Positions 11,314 through 23,024 of a stretch of DNA of 64,000 nucleotides are shown here, in pieces. How positions within the stretch are numbered: the stretch's first letter is position 1; the number at the start of each line of letters is the position of its first letter. The stretch comes from Carex sylvatica (taxonomy: Eukaryota; Streptophyta; Magnoliopsida; Poales; Cyperaceae). The notes below the pieces were generated by a model that searched no databases, was not told the DNA's origin, and was given only the letters and a program-made list of their open reading frames with translations. The stretch spans positions 62,001-126,000 of the forward strand of contig CAXKVR010000006.1 in the NCBI GenBank assembly GCA_964058845.1, written 5' to 3'. The translations under genes and the position numbers were made by a program.

Positions 11314-13189
11314 CTAAAAGGAAAGCTGGTTATAATAGTCGTCATCATCAAACTTGAACCATTTCTTCTCGACTTCTTTAAAGTAATCCAAAAACATAAG
11401 TACGATAAATAGGAAGAAGCCACCCGATGACCGTCCAAAGCCGCCGCCGCCGCCACCTCCGCCACCACCACCGCCACGGTAGGGAGGAAATCCCCCACCA
11501 CCTTGGTCTAATTTTGGGCCTAAAACAAAAATATAAAAAAAAAAAACAACTTTGTCAAGAAATCTATGAATGAAGTATATCCAGATCAAAAGTTGAAGTT
11601 GTTCATTTCAAATACAAATAGGAACAGTGTGGGAATATGTAATCACACATATGCTTGACCATCAAAACACTTTTCAAAATTACCCATGACACTTGGGAAT
11701 ATTACATTATTACCCCACATTTCTTGAGTGATGCAAATATATCAAGTAACTAAATCAAGGTAAACCAAATAAGGAATGACAATAAGACACCTTGGGTTTT
11801 CCATCCAAGTTCAAGCTAATCTACAGGTGCCAACTTGGAAGCCAATAGACAATTCAGTCAGCTTAATTTCACTTATACAGACGATTTGGAAAATAAATGG
11901 TCATTGTAAAGTAGGCCCAAATTGTTGATATAATTTTTTGTCCCACAGGTCTGACGGCTGGATTTTATTTCTGAAAAACTAAGATATTGATGCTGTTAAT
12001 TGACAAAACAGAGACACTGGCTTCATTCTGCAAATCCAGTAATATTCCTGTGTGCAGTTTTACATATCATTTAGTATATATATATCTGATGATTTTAATA
12101 CTTATGCAAAAGCTTAAAATAAATTGCTACTAATATAGGTATCGATCAGTCCCAAGTGAAGCATCATCTTTCTTTGTGATAGTTCTCAGAGATGTTTTGT
12201 AAGGAGAAAAGCTAATAAGAGATATAGCATACCTGAAGCGGGTGTACGGGTCTTTTCAACTGTTTGTGTTTGAGTTCCACCAGTTGCAGCCTACAAAATA
12301 GAAAGAATGTATGTCAATAACAATGCCTAGATAAGTACAACTACAACTACATATTTCCATGTGCATCTTTTCCTTTGGTTCCATTTACATTGTTTTATCA
12401 TTTTGTTTACTTCTTTTCCTTTGGAAGAAAAGTAGATGACAGAAGATTATGGACACTGTACTAGTAAAGTACACTCTCAACAACAATCTGACCATTGTTG
12501 TTATGCCGTTACTTGTCATATAACTTGTGGTATTGGCAACAAAGAAATCTATGATAGAAGAAAAGCATTTACCATGGCAGTGGTTCATATCCTAGCTTTA
12601 GAAAGGATCCCTCTGGCAAATGAAACTGAACTTGGACTTGAAGCATTACGTGCTAGAATCTCCCTCCTTGCACCTTCATTTGTTAAGCCAAATAATTATC
12701 AGTAAACCGTACCATTTGAACAGCAACGTGAAAGATAAACACGAACCAGATAGTAAAAGTAAAGATGAAGATATAGATTATCATGACATGTGCCTCTGAT
12801 TAAATTGCTTAAATATAGCTTAAATTGCAGGAAGCATAAGGTTCAATGCAATCCATATATCATGTGGGAGTTGCATGCATGAAGTTACAAACAAATTTAC
12901 GACCCAGGCAAAGAACACACAAGGCCTAACAGGTAAGCTAACATTCTGGTAAGGTATCATTATGGTCTATGGATTGGCTGCAATTCTTGGGCCTATACCT
13001 AAAAGGATCTAAGACAACGATTCTTTTATACATTAGTAGTAATCTAAACTAGTAAAACATTTAAACAAAAATATATATTATAAGGCAAATATAAACAACG
13101 ATTCTTTTACCTCTATATTCCCCGGGGGGGATTGCAGGTAACACTGGAGATGCACATGGTGTCCGTAATGTATTCATGATCACTGCCAT
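11314..13189 (-). pseudogene. Glycine-rich, probably plastid-targeted protein (YELLOW LEAF 1-like?) with in-frame TGA
   Basis: Four minus-strand exons fit by phase: 13189-13111 (ATG start, MAVIMNTLRTPCASP), 12673-12573, 12290-12233 and 11519-11314 (TAA), for about 148 codons. The N-terminus is Ser/Arg/Ala-rich like a chloroplast transit peptide (ILARNASSPSSVSFARGIL). The last exon encodes QGGGGFPPYR, a run of 12 Gly, then SSGGFFLFIVLMFLDYF, a likely membrane segment, and an acidic tail. This resembles the glycine-rich plastid family that includes rice YELLOW LEAF 1; the assignment is tentative. Exon 2 is 101 nt and is exactly the length needed to join phases, but it carries TGA at 12587-12585, four codons before its donor. 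Either the gene is broken or my exon 2 boundary is wrong. Its acceptor (AATGAAG|GT) has a poor pyrimidine tract. Confidence 0.5.
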
Positions 13190-14450
13190 TTTACAAGGAT
13201 AGGCGAACCTGAACAATTAACAATAATGATTCAGTTCAATAAAAAAAAATACGAACTTTCATATATAAAATTTTGAGCACAAGTATAATCATCCTCTGAA
13301 GTGCTAAATTATTAGAAGTACCCATTAGGTAATGACATCCTTTACTAATTATTTAATAAGCCACTTAAGAATTCAATCAAGCCCACAAATATGGTTTACT
13401 TAAAATTTTCAATTCTCAGCCCAGAAGCACAAGACCAAGCCCAAAGGCACAATTCTTTTCTTTTCCAATTCTATAGCCTGAAAGACCAAGCAAGCAACGC
13501 CCATTTCTAACATTCTTAAAAGTTTTCCAGCCCAGTCCGAGAGCCCAGCAGAAGTTTTCCAGTTTAGACCCTCTAACAAGGGGATATTACAGACTATTAC
13601 GTAACAGTCCCAGACCAGAAAACTTTATAGACAGGCTCTTAGAATCGCAACTGGCATACCAGTATCCAAGAAAACACTGGTACCGACTAGGAAAGGAGGA
13701 TCAAACAAGCATCACCTTAGTAACACCATATTTTTTGTTCATTTACAGAAAACTGTATACAAAAATTAACGGGGTCAACAAATCATCATACCCGTTTTGG
13801 AATTTATGAAAAAACATCACAGCTATCAATTACTTGTGCAAAAACCCTAAATCTTGTACAAAATGTATCAGTACGAGAAAGAAGCAACGGGACCACCAGA
13901 GTTTAGAAAGCATCAGAGGGCTCCTATACTAAATATTCATTTAACAACTAGCACACAGTTTCAGAAATAAAAAAAAAGTAGACTTTGAGCTAGGTATTAG
14001 TGCTACACAACCAGGACCAAACCAAGCCGTTCAAAATTAAACAATTTAAGCCATTTATGGCAAAATTTCTTTCAATTGAAACCAAACAAGGAACAAGTAA
14101 AGAGAGGAACACTACCCGTACACTCGAGAGACAGCAAAGGGTGTCGCCGTTAGAACCAGTCTCTTCCTTCAAGCAGGGACCTCCTCTCCTCCTGAAAAAA
14201 ATCGGAAAAAAAAAAAAACAAAAAAGCAGAGTTGTAGCGGAGAGAGAGAGAGGGCGTGATGAGAGTGGTGATGTGAGGAGGCAGGAATAGGAAGAAAAAA
14301 TGGGTTGCTGGACTCACCGAGAGAAAGAGAGGAGAGAAATCGGGAGAGAGAGGATGAGGGAGGGTCTGGATCCTTCCAGATACGAGAGTACCTGAGGAGA
14401 TAAGAATTAACAATCTACAGCCGTTCATCTAATCAAGGGCGAGGAAGGGG
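13190..14450 (-). promoter_or_regulatory. 5' leader exon, leader intron and promoter of the glycine-rich gene (inferred)
   Basis: An acceptor (TTGTTCAG|GTTCGCC) lies just upstream of the ATG, at about 13209-13210, so the leader is split. A pyrimidine-rich minus-strand stretch (runs of TCTCTC, CCTCCTC) at about 14110-14440, with a donor-like GTAGTG near 14115, looks like a first, non-coding exon. The open frames here on either strand are low-complexity and not credible genes. Confidence 0.35.
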
Positions 14451-15870
14451 GAGAGAGAAATAGGAGCCTGACATGTGGGGTCCCCGTGACAGGTCCGGTT
14501 ATCTACACTAGTTTCCTTGATCCGATAAGTTTTCCTGTATTTTATATTGAAATTCATAATAATAATTATTGGTGTTATAATTGCTATTTTTTTTATTATA
14601 CTGAAATGCTCCATCGATTTTATTAAACTAACAAAATAATATATCAATCATTAAGTATTGGTACCAAACCACAGGTATCAATTATGAAATAATTATCTGG
14701 TTCATGGAACAACACAGATTATATCATATTAATATAGGTACTATAATAAAAAATGAAAACCTAAAATAAGAAATTAAAGCATAGCCAATAAAACCAGCAG
14801 CTACCACAGCTTTTGCTATCCTAGCAAATTAAAAAAAAAAAATTATCCAAAAAACTTGACACGGCTGTAATCATGTATTATTCTTCTTCACTTAGGTTTA
14901 GTTCTAACCCACTTTTTCCAGCTAATTGCACACGAGACATCCCCTGCAGTATATATATACATATACTAATATTTGTGTTGTTATAATTTTTTATTTTAGT
15001 TATGAAGGTTTATGTGTATTATTATTGTTATTATTTTATCACATTATTTGTTTAATTAATATCGTATTTTGTTGTCGTTGCAAGACATAAGAATTATTTA
15101 AAACTCATCAAAATCTTAAAAATGGTAACTTAAAAAGTAAGGTAGTTTTGATACAAAAAAAATCAATCAACTACGACGCCTCCTCTAAGGGATAGGAGTG
15201 TATTGGATCAAATTTTCAGTTTATTGAAAATCGGATCAATTTTTTTGTCTATTCAAAATGCAAGAGTCAGTTTTGTTTGTACTTTAAGATTCGCACAGGG
15301 AAAAATAGAACAGTCCGGATTTTCCACAGATCAACTCAAATTTGAGGTACAAGGCTCAGGAATAGACTTCTTTCCATAATTGCATGACATGAATTGGTAT
15401 GGGCTCTAATCTCAAGCTAGTATTACTGCAAGTGCAAGGTAAAATAATACCTTGCCAAGATGCGAGACTTCTCATTAAGAGGGCCAGCTATGAAACTGAT
15501 CATCGAGATGTTGGTTCCACATATCATACTTTTCAAACTTTTTCATGCTAGAAGAGCAATATATACTTCTACTGAAAATGCATCAGGCCAATGTATGCCT
15601 AATATTAATACAGCATTAATAATTTATGTTGGTACAGGTACACGCACAACATCATGTCACCCTAAGTTCTGCTCCTAGAGCAAGTGGTACCAGCAGGAAT
15701 CATGATTTACACAAAGACCCTTGTAATTTCTTTGGAATTTGTATATTTCCTTCACTGGACTGTTCTTGGACTTGATTATACTGTAATCATGAAAGGAAAT
15801 TATGCACATGATTCACATTATTATAACTATTATTTTTGAAAAAACTGATATATATATATATATATATATT
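14451..15870. other. AT-rich intergenic region
   Basis: No gene recognised. It includes A/T-rich tracts and a (TA)n microsatellite at about 15849-15870. The open frame at 15460-15678 (+) has no recognisable domain and is probably chance. Confidence 0.45.
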
Positions 15871-15880
15871 TTAACTGTGG

Positions 15881-16084
15881 GTGCAACTGGTGCCAGGGGA
15901 CGAATCAATACTGAGAAAAATAAACGTTGATTCTTTTAAAATTGAGGAGACAACTATATCTGTACAGTTGATTTATGATGCGAAGGTTATTGAAATAAAA
16001 GTGCTTAGATTACCTTCAAAATTCGAACCAGCTAAGATCTCCGAAGGCTTGGACCCCTTAGCATTTTCTTCAACAGATTACTGA
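15881..16084 (+). other. Unrecognised coding-like stretch
   Basis: A 67-codon frame has unusually protein-like composition (for example PGDESILRKINVDSFKIEE and AKVIEIKVLRLPSKFEPAK) compared with the AT-rich surroundings. It ends at TGA 16082-16084. No ATG or convincing splice sites were established and the family is not recognised. It could be a transposon fragment or an exon relic. Confidence 0.25.
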
Positions 16085-16184
16085 GACTAAAGCAAAGAGC
16101 TCAAAAGTTATAAAAAACTGATCATGAAAGCACACGAGAAATGTGCAGTCTCGAAAGCAATGAAAAGAGCTCAAATTTGTATTT

Positions 16185-16262
16185 TCTAACTGGCCTTTAT
16201 TTAGGCTCATAGAGCTAAATTTTTTATTTTCTAACTGGCCTCTCTTTAGGCTCACATGCTTG
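16185..16262. repeat. Two-copy ~40-bp direct repeat
   Basis: TATTTTCTAACTGGCCT followed by a T-rich word and TTTAGGCTCA occurs twice in tandem, just beyond the 3' end of the LSD1-type gene. No function is inferred. Confidence 0.6.
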
Positions 16263-16376
16263 AACACCTTACCTACTATTTACAAGTCTAAAATTGTTTT
16301 CAGATCATAGCCTCATAGGCTTTCTAACTTTCATCCTAAGATCCTCAATAAACACGTATTAGTAAACAATTTGATG

Positions 16377-19327
16377 CTAGCTAATTTCAGTTGATTGCAG
16401 GTCTAAAGTAGGGTAGCCTTCTCCTTGCTGAATAGTAAGCGGAGGCCTCATATTATGTGCCTGCCAAAGAAATGCAACAGTCAGAAGTTAGAACAGAGGC
16501 AACAAATACCGTCCCCCCTACAGTTGTACCAGTACAGGTACTGAACCTGACTGCAGTGTATAATTGTATATAATCCAAATGGTATCCTTGCAGCATGGAT
16601 CTGACAAGAGGTCCTTGTGGTGAAATAACAGTAGCCACTTATTTTAGGTTCTATCTATATTATCATCATGCTTAGAAATATTCATTTTATTTAAAAGCTA
16701 AAATATATTCAACAAACCAAGTTCATCCAAATCAGACACTACAATACTGATTCATTGCAGCACAGGCGTGTGCAACTGTTATGCATGTCCTAGGTATACC
16801 TTTTGAACCTCGTTAAAATTCTAGCTTTTTTTTCAAACCCACCCCCAAAAAGAATATTTAAGAAAAATACATAAACTAAGACAGAATAAATTTATGGTTA
16901 GTATGATGGGATATGCCAGAAAATTAAGCACTTACTCCAATTTCTGTGACATAACGACAACAAGAGCATCTGACAGAGGGGGCCCCAAAAGGGTACATCA
17001 GTAGCATTGAACATTGCCCACAATTTATATTACCGACCTGGCAAGCTACAAAAACAAGCAAAAATCAGACAATGGACCAAAAAGAAAATAGGATTTACGA
17101 CTAAGAGCAAAGAAAGTTAGACGCAGGAATCATTTAGAAAATAAATTATGAAGTATCCATTATAAATTTAGAATACAAAGAGATTTACCTTCTAATACAA
17201 GATTGATGATTTGACAACAGGTGCATAGTACATGAAGAGCTCCACGTGGATAGGAGATAAGCTCATGACAACTACCGCATACCATTTGGCCCATACCTAA
17301 GTTAAGACATTAGTCAAGTTCGATAAATTACATGATTCCTCCAATTATAGTTGCATATTAACATGAAATCAAATTTCTAAACCAAATTAACCACCAAATA
17401 CATATACACTTGCAGGAGATTTCTTTAACTACAGGACGAGATCACTACTAAGGCACTAGGTTCAATTTTTACATGTAGTGTGAACTGCATATAGTTGGTA
17501 CTGCAGATACACCAGTTATATACCAGTAAGAGCTAAATATCCTCACCTTAAGCTTTTTTTTTTCCCAGCATTGCAGTCTTTAATTGTACATTGAGCTTTA
17601 AAACTTTAATTAGCCGTTGACATAGGAAGAAAATAATTGAAATGAGAAAGGGACCCACCAGAAAGAGCGTCCTGAAATATCATTTCTGTTTGACTGGTTG
17701 GATCAGTTGTATCATATCCAGGTGGAGCTTCACTGGTATCATATCCAGGTGGAGCTTCACTGGTATCATATCCAGGTGGGGCTTCCTCCGGCGACTCAGA
17801 ATCCCTTGTATCACTTCCAGGTGGGCCCATGTCTGTTGGTGACCTATCAAAGGTGTCATCGTCACTCATTTCCATATCTATCTGCAGTGTCTCCATGGTT
17901 TCCCCTTGATGTGAGTTCATCTCAGGTGTCTCACTTACAGGTGGGTACTTCTCAACCTCTGGTTGATAGGCGTCGGGTGTCAACTGGCTTTGCATCTCAT
18001 ACATGTTTCGAGACTTTTTCATTGGTGGATCATCTGTAATTTGGTTTGCTGGTGAGCCTGTCTCAAACGAGAGCATATCAGGAGTGTCATCTCTATTAGA
18101 ACACGAAACTATCTCTGTTACTTGAATTGGTGGGTCCTGGATTTCTTGTTTGAGAGGTTGGAGCTGGTTGTGGTTGTCACATCTCAGTTCAGTCATTTCT
18201 GGTAACGATGGAACCACCGATTCACACTTAAATTGTGGGGGAGGTGGTGTGGGAGGAGCTGGTGGTGGTGGCAGCATTGTTGGATCAAGAATTTCAACTT
18301 CTTGTGGGGCCAATGGCGGCTGTGCTGGGCCCACAGCGTAATGTTCAGATGGGATTGCATCTCCAATGAGGCCTTTGTCACAGGTATTTTGGTTTAAGCT
18401 ATCATATTCTGATTTCACTACAGTTAGTGAAGGTGCATCATGTACAATTAAAGATGGAGGTGGAGGTGGGGGCAGTGGTGATGGCAGTGGTGATGGCAGT
18501 GGTGGCAATGGTGGCAGTGGGTCCAAGTTTTGACAACTAGATAGTATTGATTCAGAAAGTGATGGTAGTGGAGGTGGTGATGGTGGGAGGCCAAGGCTCT
18601 CAGATACAGATATAGATACAGATTCAGGTACCGCTGATTGAAATACCAGCACTGGTGGAAGCGAAAGCCCTGGTGCCGTCTCAGGTTTTGCCACAGTTTC
18701 AAAGGTTCCTTCCTCGATCTGTGTCTCCGGCTGATGAAATACCTCACTTAGCCCTCTAGTCCCCTCCAATTCACCTCCAATTAAGTTTTTCTCTGAGGTT
18801 TCCGAAGGTGGCGATGGCGGGACCCACATTGCTGGATCAAGAATTTCAATCTTCTGTGAACCCACTGTTAGACTTTCCATGGGGTTTTCAATTTCTGGTG
18901 GCTCTAGTAGAGGTCCTAGGGTTTTTGTTTCGGTTGCGCTGCTCACCGGCTGAAACGGGTCAACAGTCTCCTGCTTAAATGGAACTGCCACCACCTCCGG
19001 CTTCTCGCTTACATGTGGGCCCATCCCTGGCATTGGTTGCTTTGCATCCATTTCATCGCTTCTACATCCATTTCCAATTGAGCTTGTCTCCAGCGCTGGT
19101 AGTTCAGTGGATTTTTTATGAAATGTCTGTAGGTCCCACATGTCATTTCCACACATAACCGGATACGCATTTGGGTTTTCGAACCCAGGCGGGGCCGCGT
19201 CAGGCGAAGTCGAGTTCAGGGGCTCGATTTGAGTAGGTGGAGATTCCGACGGAGGTGGTACTGGCGTAGGCGGCGGTCGGGAGATTTGTTCGAATCCAGG
19301 CGGCTCCATTTCCGGCGAACTAGCCAT
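16377..19327 (-). CDS. Proline-rich protein with two LSD1-type zinc fingers (LOL-like)
   Basis: Four exons join in frame: 19327-17659, 17296-17189, 17045-16936 and 16460-16377 (TAG), predicting 656 aa. Exon 1 encodes about 556 residues rich in Pro, Ser, Glu and Asp with no predicted fold. It includes PPPLPSLSES-type tracts, short motifs of the form EILDPxMxPPP, and three tandem EAPPGYDTS units (about 17700-17780). Exons 2 and 3 each encode one LSD1-type finger: CGSCHELISYPRGALHVLCTCC and CGQCSMLLMYPFGAPSVRCSCC, both matching CxxCxxLxxYPxGAxxVxCxxC. This finger is plant-typical; in LSD1/LOL proteins it mediates nuclear protein interaction and cell-death control. The long disordered N-terminus is what distinguishes this member. 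The ATG at 19327 is the first in-frame one after upstream stops. A rearranged paralogue lies at 37-39.5 kb. Confidence 0.9.
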
Positions 19328-19412
19328 ATTCTATAATTGTTAGAGGATTCCGTTCCGGGCCTTCGGCGACGAGAGAGCGAGAGCGAATGGGTCGGAGAAG
19401 GCGAGTTCGTAT

Positions 19413-19568
19413 CCTCTGAGATATCTCATATTTTGCGTGACCGACGTGTCCGGTTCCTATTCGCGGATAGCGCAGGGGCAGTATTATTTTAACTTTGAGA
19501 TTCGTGCAGAATGTATTTGAACGATTGAGATATTCCATGTCGTCACGCAAAATATGAGATATCTAAGA
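19413..19568. promoter_or_regulatory. Inverted ACGT-containing motif upstream of the LSD1-type gene
   Basis: CTGAGATATCTCATATTTTG...GTGACCGACGTGTCCGG (about 19416-19453) is partly inverted at about 19539-19568 (GTCGTCACGCAAAATATGAGATATCTAAGAG). The core GACACGTC carries an ACGT element of the kind bound by bZIP factors. The same motif, with flanks, is present four times upstream of the paralogue at 39.5 kb. Regulation is inferred; the repeat itself is plain in the sequence. Confidence 0.55.
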
Positions 19569-19597
19569 GAATGCGAATTCGGAGAGCGCAGGACGAG

Positions 19598-19825
19598 GTT
19601 CTACGAATTCGTTTCCTCTGCAGTAACTCAAAAAAAGAATTTGTTGAGTTATGTATCTGAACCGTTCGATAAGATTTCAGATTCGTGCTTACTAGATCTA
19701 CACTAATATTAAAGGGCCTATGAAATAAATACTGTGATCGGATTGGCTCTGTTTAAAATCAGACCGTCGAGATGCGTTACTCAAAAGATGCTATGCAGAC
19801 GATGCGGACTTGAGGAGTTGAGGTT
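19598..19825. repeat. MITE, TCCTCTGCA/TGCAGACGATGC family
   Basis: The left end (GAATTCGTTTCCTCTGCAG, TAACTCAAAA) and right end (ACTCAAAAGATGC, TATGCAGACGATGCGGA) form loose inverted termini. A very similar element lies at about 50695-50915, with the same order of words including GATTCGTGC and ACACTAATATTA. It is non-coding. Confidence 0.6.
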
Positions 19826-19871
19826 ATAGATTCCAGTCGAATCAAATTAAAACGGATCGGACCCTGCGAAT

Positions 19872-20325
19872 CAGGGGTGTTCGTTGGATCCGTTTATGTG
19901 GTTTCAACTGAACGTCTGAACCTATCAAATTTTAGATTAAGTAATTCGTTTTTTTCAATTTAAATAGTTCAGTTCAAATTGAATTATTTAAAAAATTTAC
20001 ATTTGGTTATATTTAATTTTTTTTTGTTTCGGTTTAATCAAATAAATTAAAACTTACTTATATTTACTTGATTTAATTCAGATGTTTGACTAATATATAT
20101 CTTAATATTTATTTTTATAATTGTGTATGTATCGAATTTGATTTTTTAAAATTTAATCTCTCGTATTTCAATTCAACCGAACAAATTGAATTTACTTTAG
20201 TTTTTTAGTTCAGTTGTTATACACAAATATAATTTAGTTGATTCGGTTGGATTTTAAAAATCAAATAAAATTTTGATTTGATTATTTTAATTCGGTTTAC
20301 TAAATCGACCATTGGAACACCTCTA
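19872..20325. repeat. Probable hAT-type MITE
   Basis: Ends read CAGGGGTGTTCG on the left and, on the complement, TAGAGGTGTTCC on the right. This is the C/TAG-GGGTGTTC terminus common in plant hAT elements. The interior is AT-rich with TTCGGTTGG/CGGTTTAAT words. I could not see a target-site duplication. Confidence 0.5.
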
Positions 20326-20763
20326 GGTTGGAGACCGCAGGGATTAGGCTAGATTCAATCCAATCAAATAAAAAAAAAAATTAGAATGGGGAGGTCCCAT
20401 GTGCATCGGGCCAATGCTATATATAAGTGATTCAATCTGCATTGAGATTCGTACAAACAATTTATAATTTGTGCGGATCAAATGTAAATGAACTTAACAT
20501 CAATTGAACGACTTAGATGGACATGGGATATGATCGCCCCCACTCCAAGTTGATCTACATTTTGTTTAAGATTCGTGTCAGATTAAAATAAACGGTTCGA
20601 AAATGGTGGTTAATTCAAGAATGAAGAATAGTTGTTAACCAACTTTATTTAAGTGCAATTTATACTTTTATTATCATACACATAAGCATAGTGAAAATTT
20701 ATAATTTATCAAATGGTTTAAAATTTGAGCAAAGCTAAGGTATGATGTGTTCATCAAGAGAAT

Positions 20764-21108
20764 TGGGTGAGTACAATTCTAAAAGTATATTGGATCGACT
20801 TTAAACATCGAATTTAAATCGTTAAAATCTATGTATTTCATGAGCGATGCATGTATATACAAAATTTTGAAAGTTTCGATTTTTTTACTAAAAGGTCAAG
20901 CGGTCAACCAAAAAATGATAAGAAATAAATATATAAAATAACTTATAAATTAACTTATAAAATGTACTGCTTGACCTTGTAGCAAATAAATTCAAAACTT
21001 TTAAAATTTTGCGTGTATAGGCATTGCTCATAATGTACATGAATTTTAACAGTTTAGATTCGATATTTAAAATCAATCTGATATACTTTTAGAGTTGTAC
21101 TCACCAAA
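20764..21108. repeat. Long palindromic foldback element
   Basis: TGGGTGAGTACAATTCTAAA at the left is inverted at the right as TTTAGAGTTGTACTCACCAA. Pairing continues for about 150 bp per arm (TATATTGGATCGACTTTAAA against its complement). It belongs to the same structural class as the elements at 22.0, 53.3 and 62.6 kb. Confidence 0.75.
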
Positions 21109-22020
21109 CATTACTCATTGTCAGAATTCGTATTTAAACAATCCACGATAGGATGTTAAAAATCACATTTTTGAAATTTGAACAAGTCATTTATCTCTCT
21201 CTCATAAAAAAACAACGTGACTAAGGAGATACATTTTCCATGAATTTGATTTGAGATTGGTTACCAATATTATTAATTTAAGTCGTTGCCAATGAATCTT
21301 ACTTTTTAAAAGTTTTGAACTATTTTTGAAACCATGATGCTTTATTTGAAATTCTAAATAAATAAATAAATCAACTATCTAATAGATCTTATTTTTTATT
21401 TCGGTACTGACGATTTCTGACTTCAAATTTGCATGGAAGCCTTATTTATGTGAGGAATCCAGAAAATCCAGGTTTTGAAGTCAAGAAATTAAAATCTCAC
21501 ATCTAGCAAAAAGTTTCTACTATATTGGATTTTGAAATAAGGAATTAAACAATTCATGTTTTCCGCAGATAAAAGAATTCACAAATTTGAACATGTAGGT
21601 AGAGAAAAAAAAAATTGATACATAGCACATTTTAAGTTCTGAGTGTTTTATTTTTTTTCCACCTTTTTTGCAATAGAAAAGTTCAAGTTTTCCTTTTCAA
21701 AATGATGAAGAGTTTTCAAACAAAACTGTGAAGCTTTTTCAAAATTTAAAAACCAGCCTATTTTAAAAAATTAAAAATCTAATTTAATGTTAAATTAAAT
21801 ATAAGTAGGAATTCACCGGCAATAAATTAGTTTGACAATTACCAAGTGTAAAAGATAACTTATAATTTTCAATTGACAAGTAAATAATACTTCATACTTT
21901 ATACAAATCATAAACATTAACATTGAGAATATTTGATACAAGTTCCACTGTTCATATAATTTTCATAATGAAAGAAATTTAATTAATTATCAAATAATTA
22001 AATTATATATAAAAGCTAAG
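21109..22020. other. AT-rich intergenic region
   Basis: No coding sequence, RNA gene or clear repeat boundary was seen. Composition is strongly A/T-rich throughout. Confidence 0.5.
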
Positions 22021-22021
22021 A

Positions 22022-22362
22022 GGAGGGTTCAAATGCACTATGATTTTGTCCTCTAATATGCTCTACATCATTCATTTATCTCTGTTTTCAAAGTCTGAAT
22101 AGTCGGAACTAAATTTTATATTTTTTAGATAGTTACAAAATCAATATTTTAAGGAGATTATGAACCATCCGAAAAAGTGATATTGTACTTATGTAAAAAA
22201 ATAATAAAAAAATTCTAAAACATATAAAATTTGGTCTCCAAAAATATTTTATTATAAAAATTATATTGAGCAGTTCAGATCGACTGTTCAGAATTTGAAA
22301 ACAGAGATAAAGAATGTAGAACATATTGAAGCACAAAATCACAATGCATTTGAACCCTCCTA
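22022..22362. repeat. Long palindromic foldback element
   Basis: GAGGGTTCAAATGCACTATG (left) matches, inverted, CACAATGCATTTGAACCCTC (right). Inner arms also pair, including ATTTGGTCTCCA-like and TCAGATCGACTGTTCAGAA words shared with the elements at 53.3-53.7 and 62.6-63.0 kb. Confidence 0.75.
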
Positions 22363-22412
22363 CAAAACTAATACACATTTAAATTTAATCCATAAAAGTA
22401 GCATGTCTATAA

Positions 22413-22598
22413 CAGTGTTGTAAAAAAGTCCGTTTAAGTCGATTAATCAGCCGATTAGTCATTGGCGATGACTAAACCGTCCTGAATTTTTTCGACTAAT
22501 TGGCCGATTATTTCTGATTATGGCCCCGATTATTTCCGATTAATCGTTTGGCGGTACTCCGTCCATCCGATGGCTGTCTGCCGTCATTTACAACACTG
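22413..22598. mobile_element. hAT-family MITE with 8-bp target-site duplication
   Basis: Terminal inverted repeats are CAGTGTTGTAAA at the left and TTTACAACACTG at the right. The element is flanked by GTCTATAA at 22405-22412 and 22599-22606. The unoccupied paralogous site near 32250 reads CATGTCTATATATAATC. The interior carries several GATTAATCG words. It is 186 bp and non-coding. Confidence 0.85.
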
Positions 22599-23024
22599 GT
22601 CTATAATCTAAACTTCTCCCTTAAAAGAATTTCAGAAAGTGTCGAGGGCTGACTTGCAAAAGACCCCACACTCTTTTACTTTTACTGGTTCTGGAATCTG
22701 ATAACGGATATACCGACATTTTTAAAAATACCAAAAAAAAAACAAATTATTAAGAATAACTGGATTTTAGAAAAAAAATTTAAAAATACCCAAACCATAC
22801 ATAATATATACGGTCCGAAATTAAAATTTCGAACCGTATATAATATTTATGGTCCCGGTTTTTTTTTTTTTTTTTTAAAAGAGGGTTTAGGGTTTATTGT
22901 AATTTAGTTTAGTTTGTGTTTGGAGATTATGTTATTCAGTTTGTTTGAAATTTATATTAGTTTGAATTGTTAAGTTAGAGGTTTGTATGAATTGTTAAGT
23001 TAGAGTGCTTCTGAGCTAAACTTT

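Noticed and set aside
12585..12587. TGA as selenocysteine or programmed readthrough
   Set aside because: Land plants lack selenocysteine insertion and there is no readthrough context evidence. A nonsense change or mis-modelled exon is simpler.
12436..12705. 89-codon open frame on the plus strand
   Set aside because: It is antisense to the phase-compatible exon of the glycine-rich gene, and its first half is low-quality sequence with no domain.
14000..14428. Overlapping open frames on both strands (96 and 92 codons)
   Set aside because: They lie in a purine/pyrimidine-biased leader region; low complexity explains the lack of stops.
18448..18747. Histidine/leucine-rich frames on both strands of the LSD1-type exon 1
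   Set aside because: They are alternate-frame shadows of the proline-rich repeats; composition follows directly from the CCA/CCT codons.
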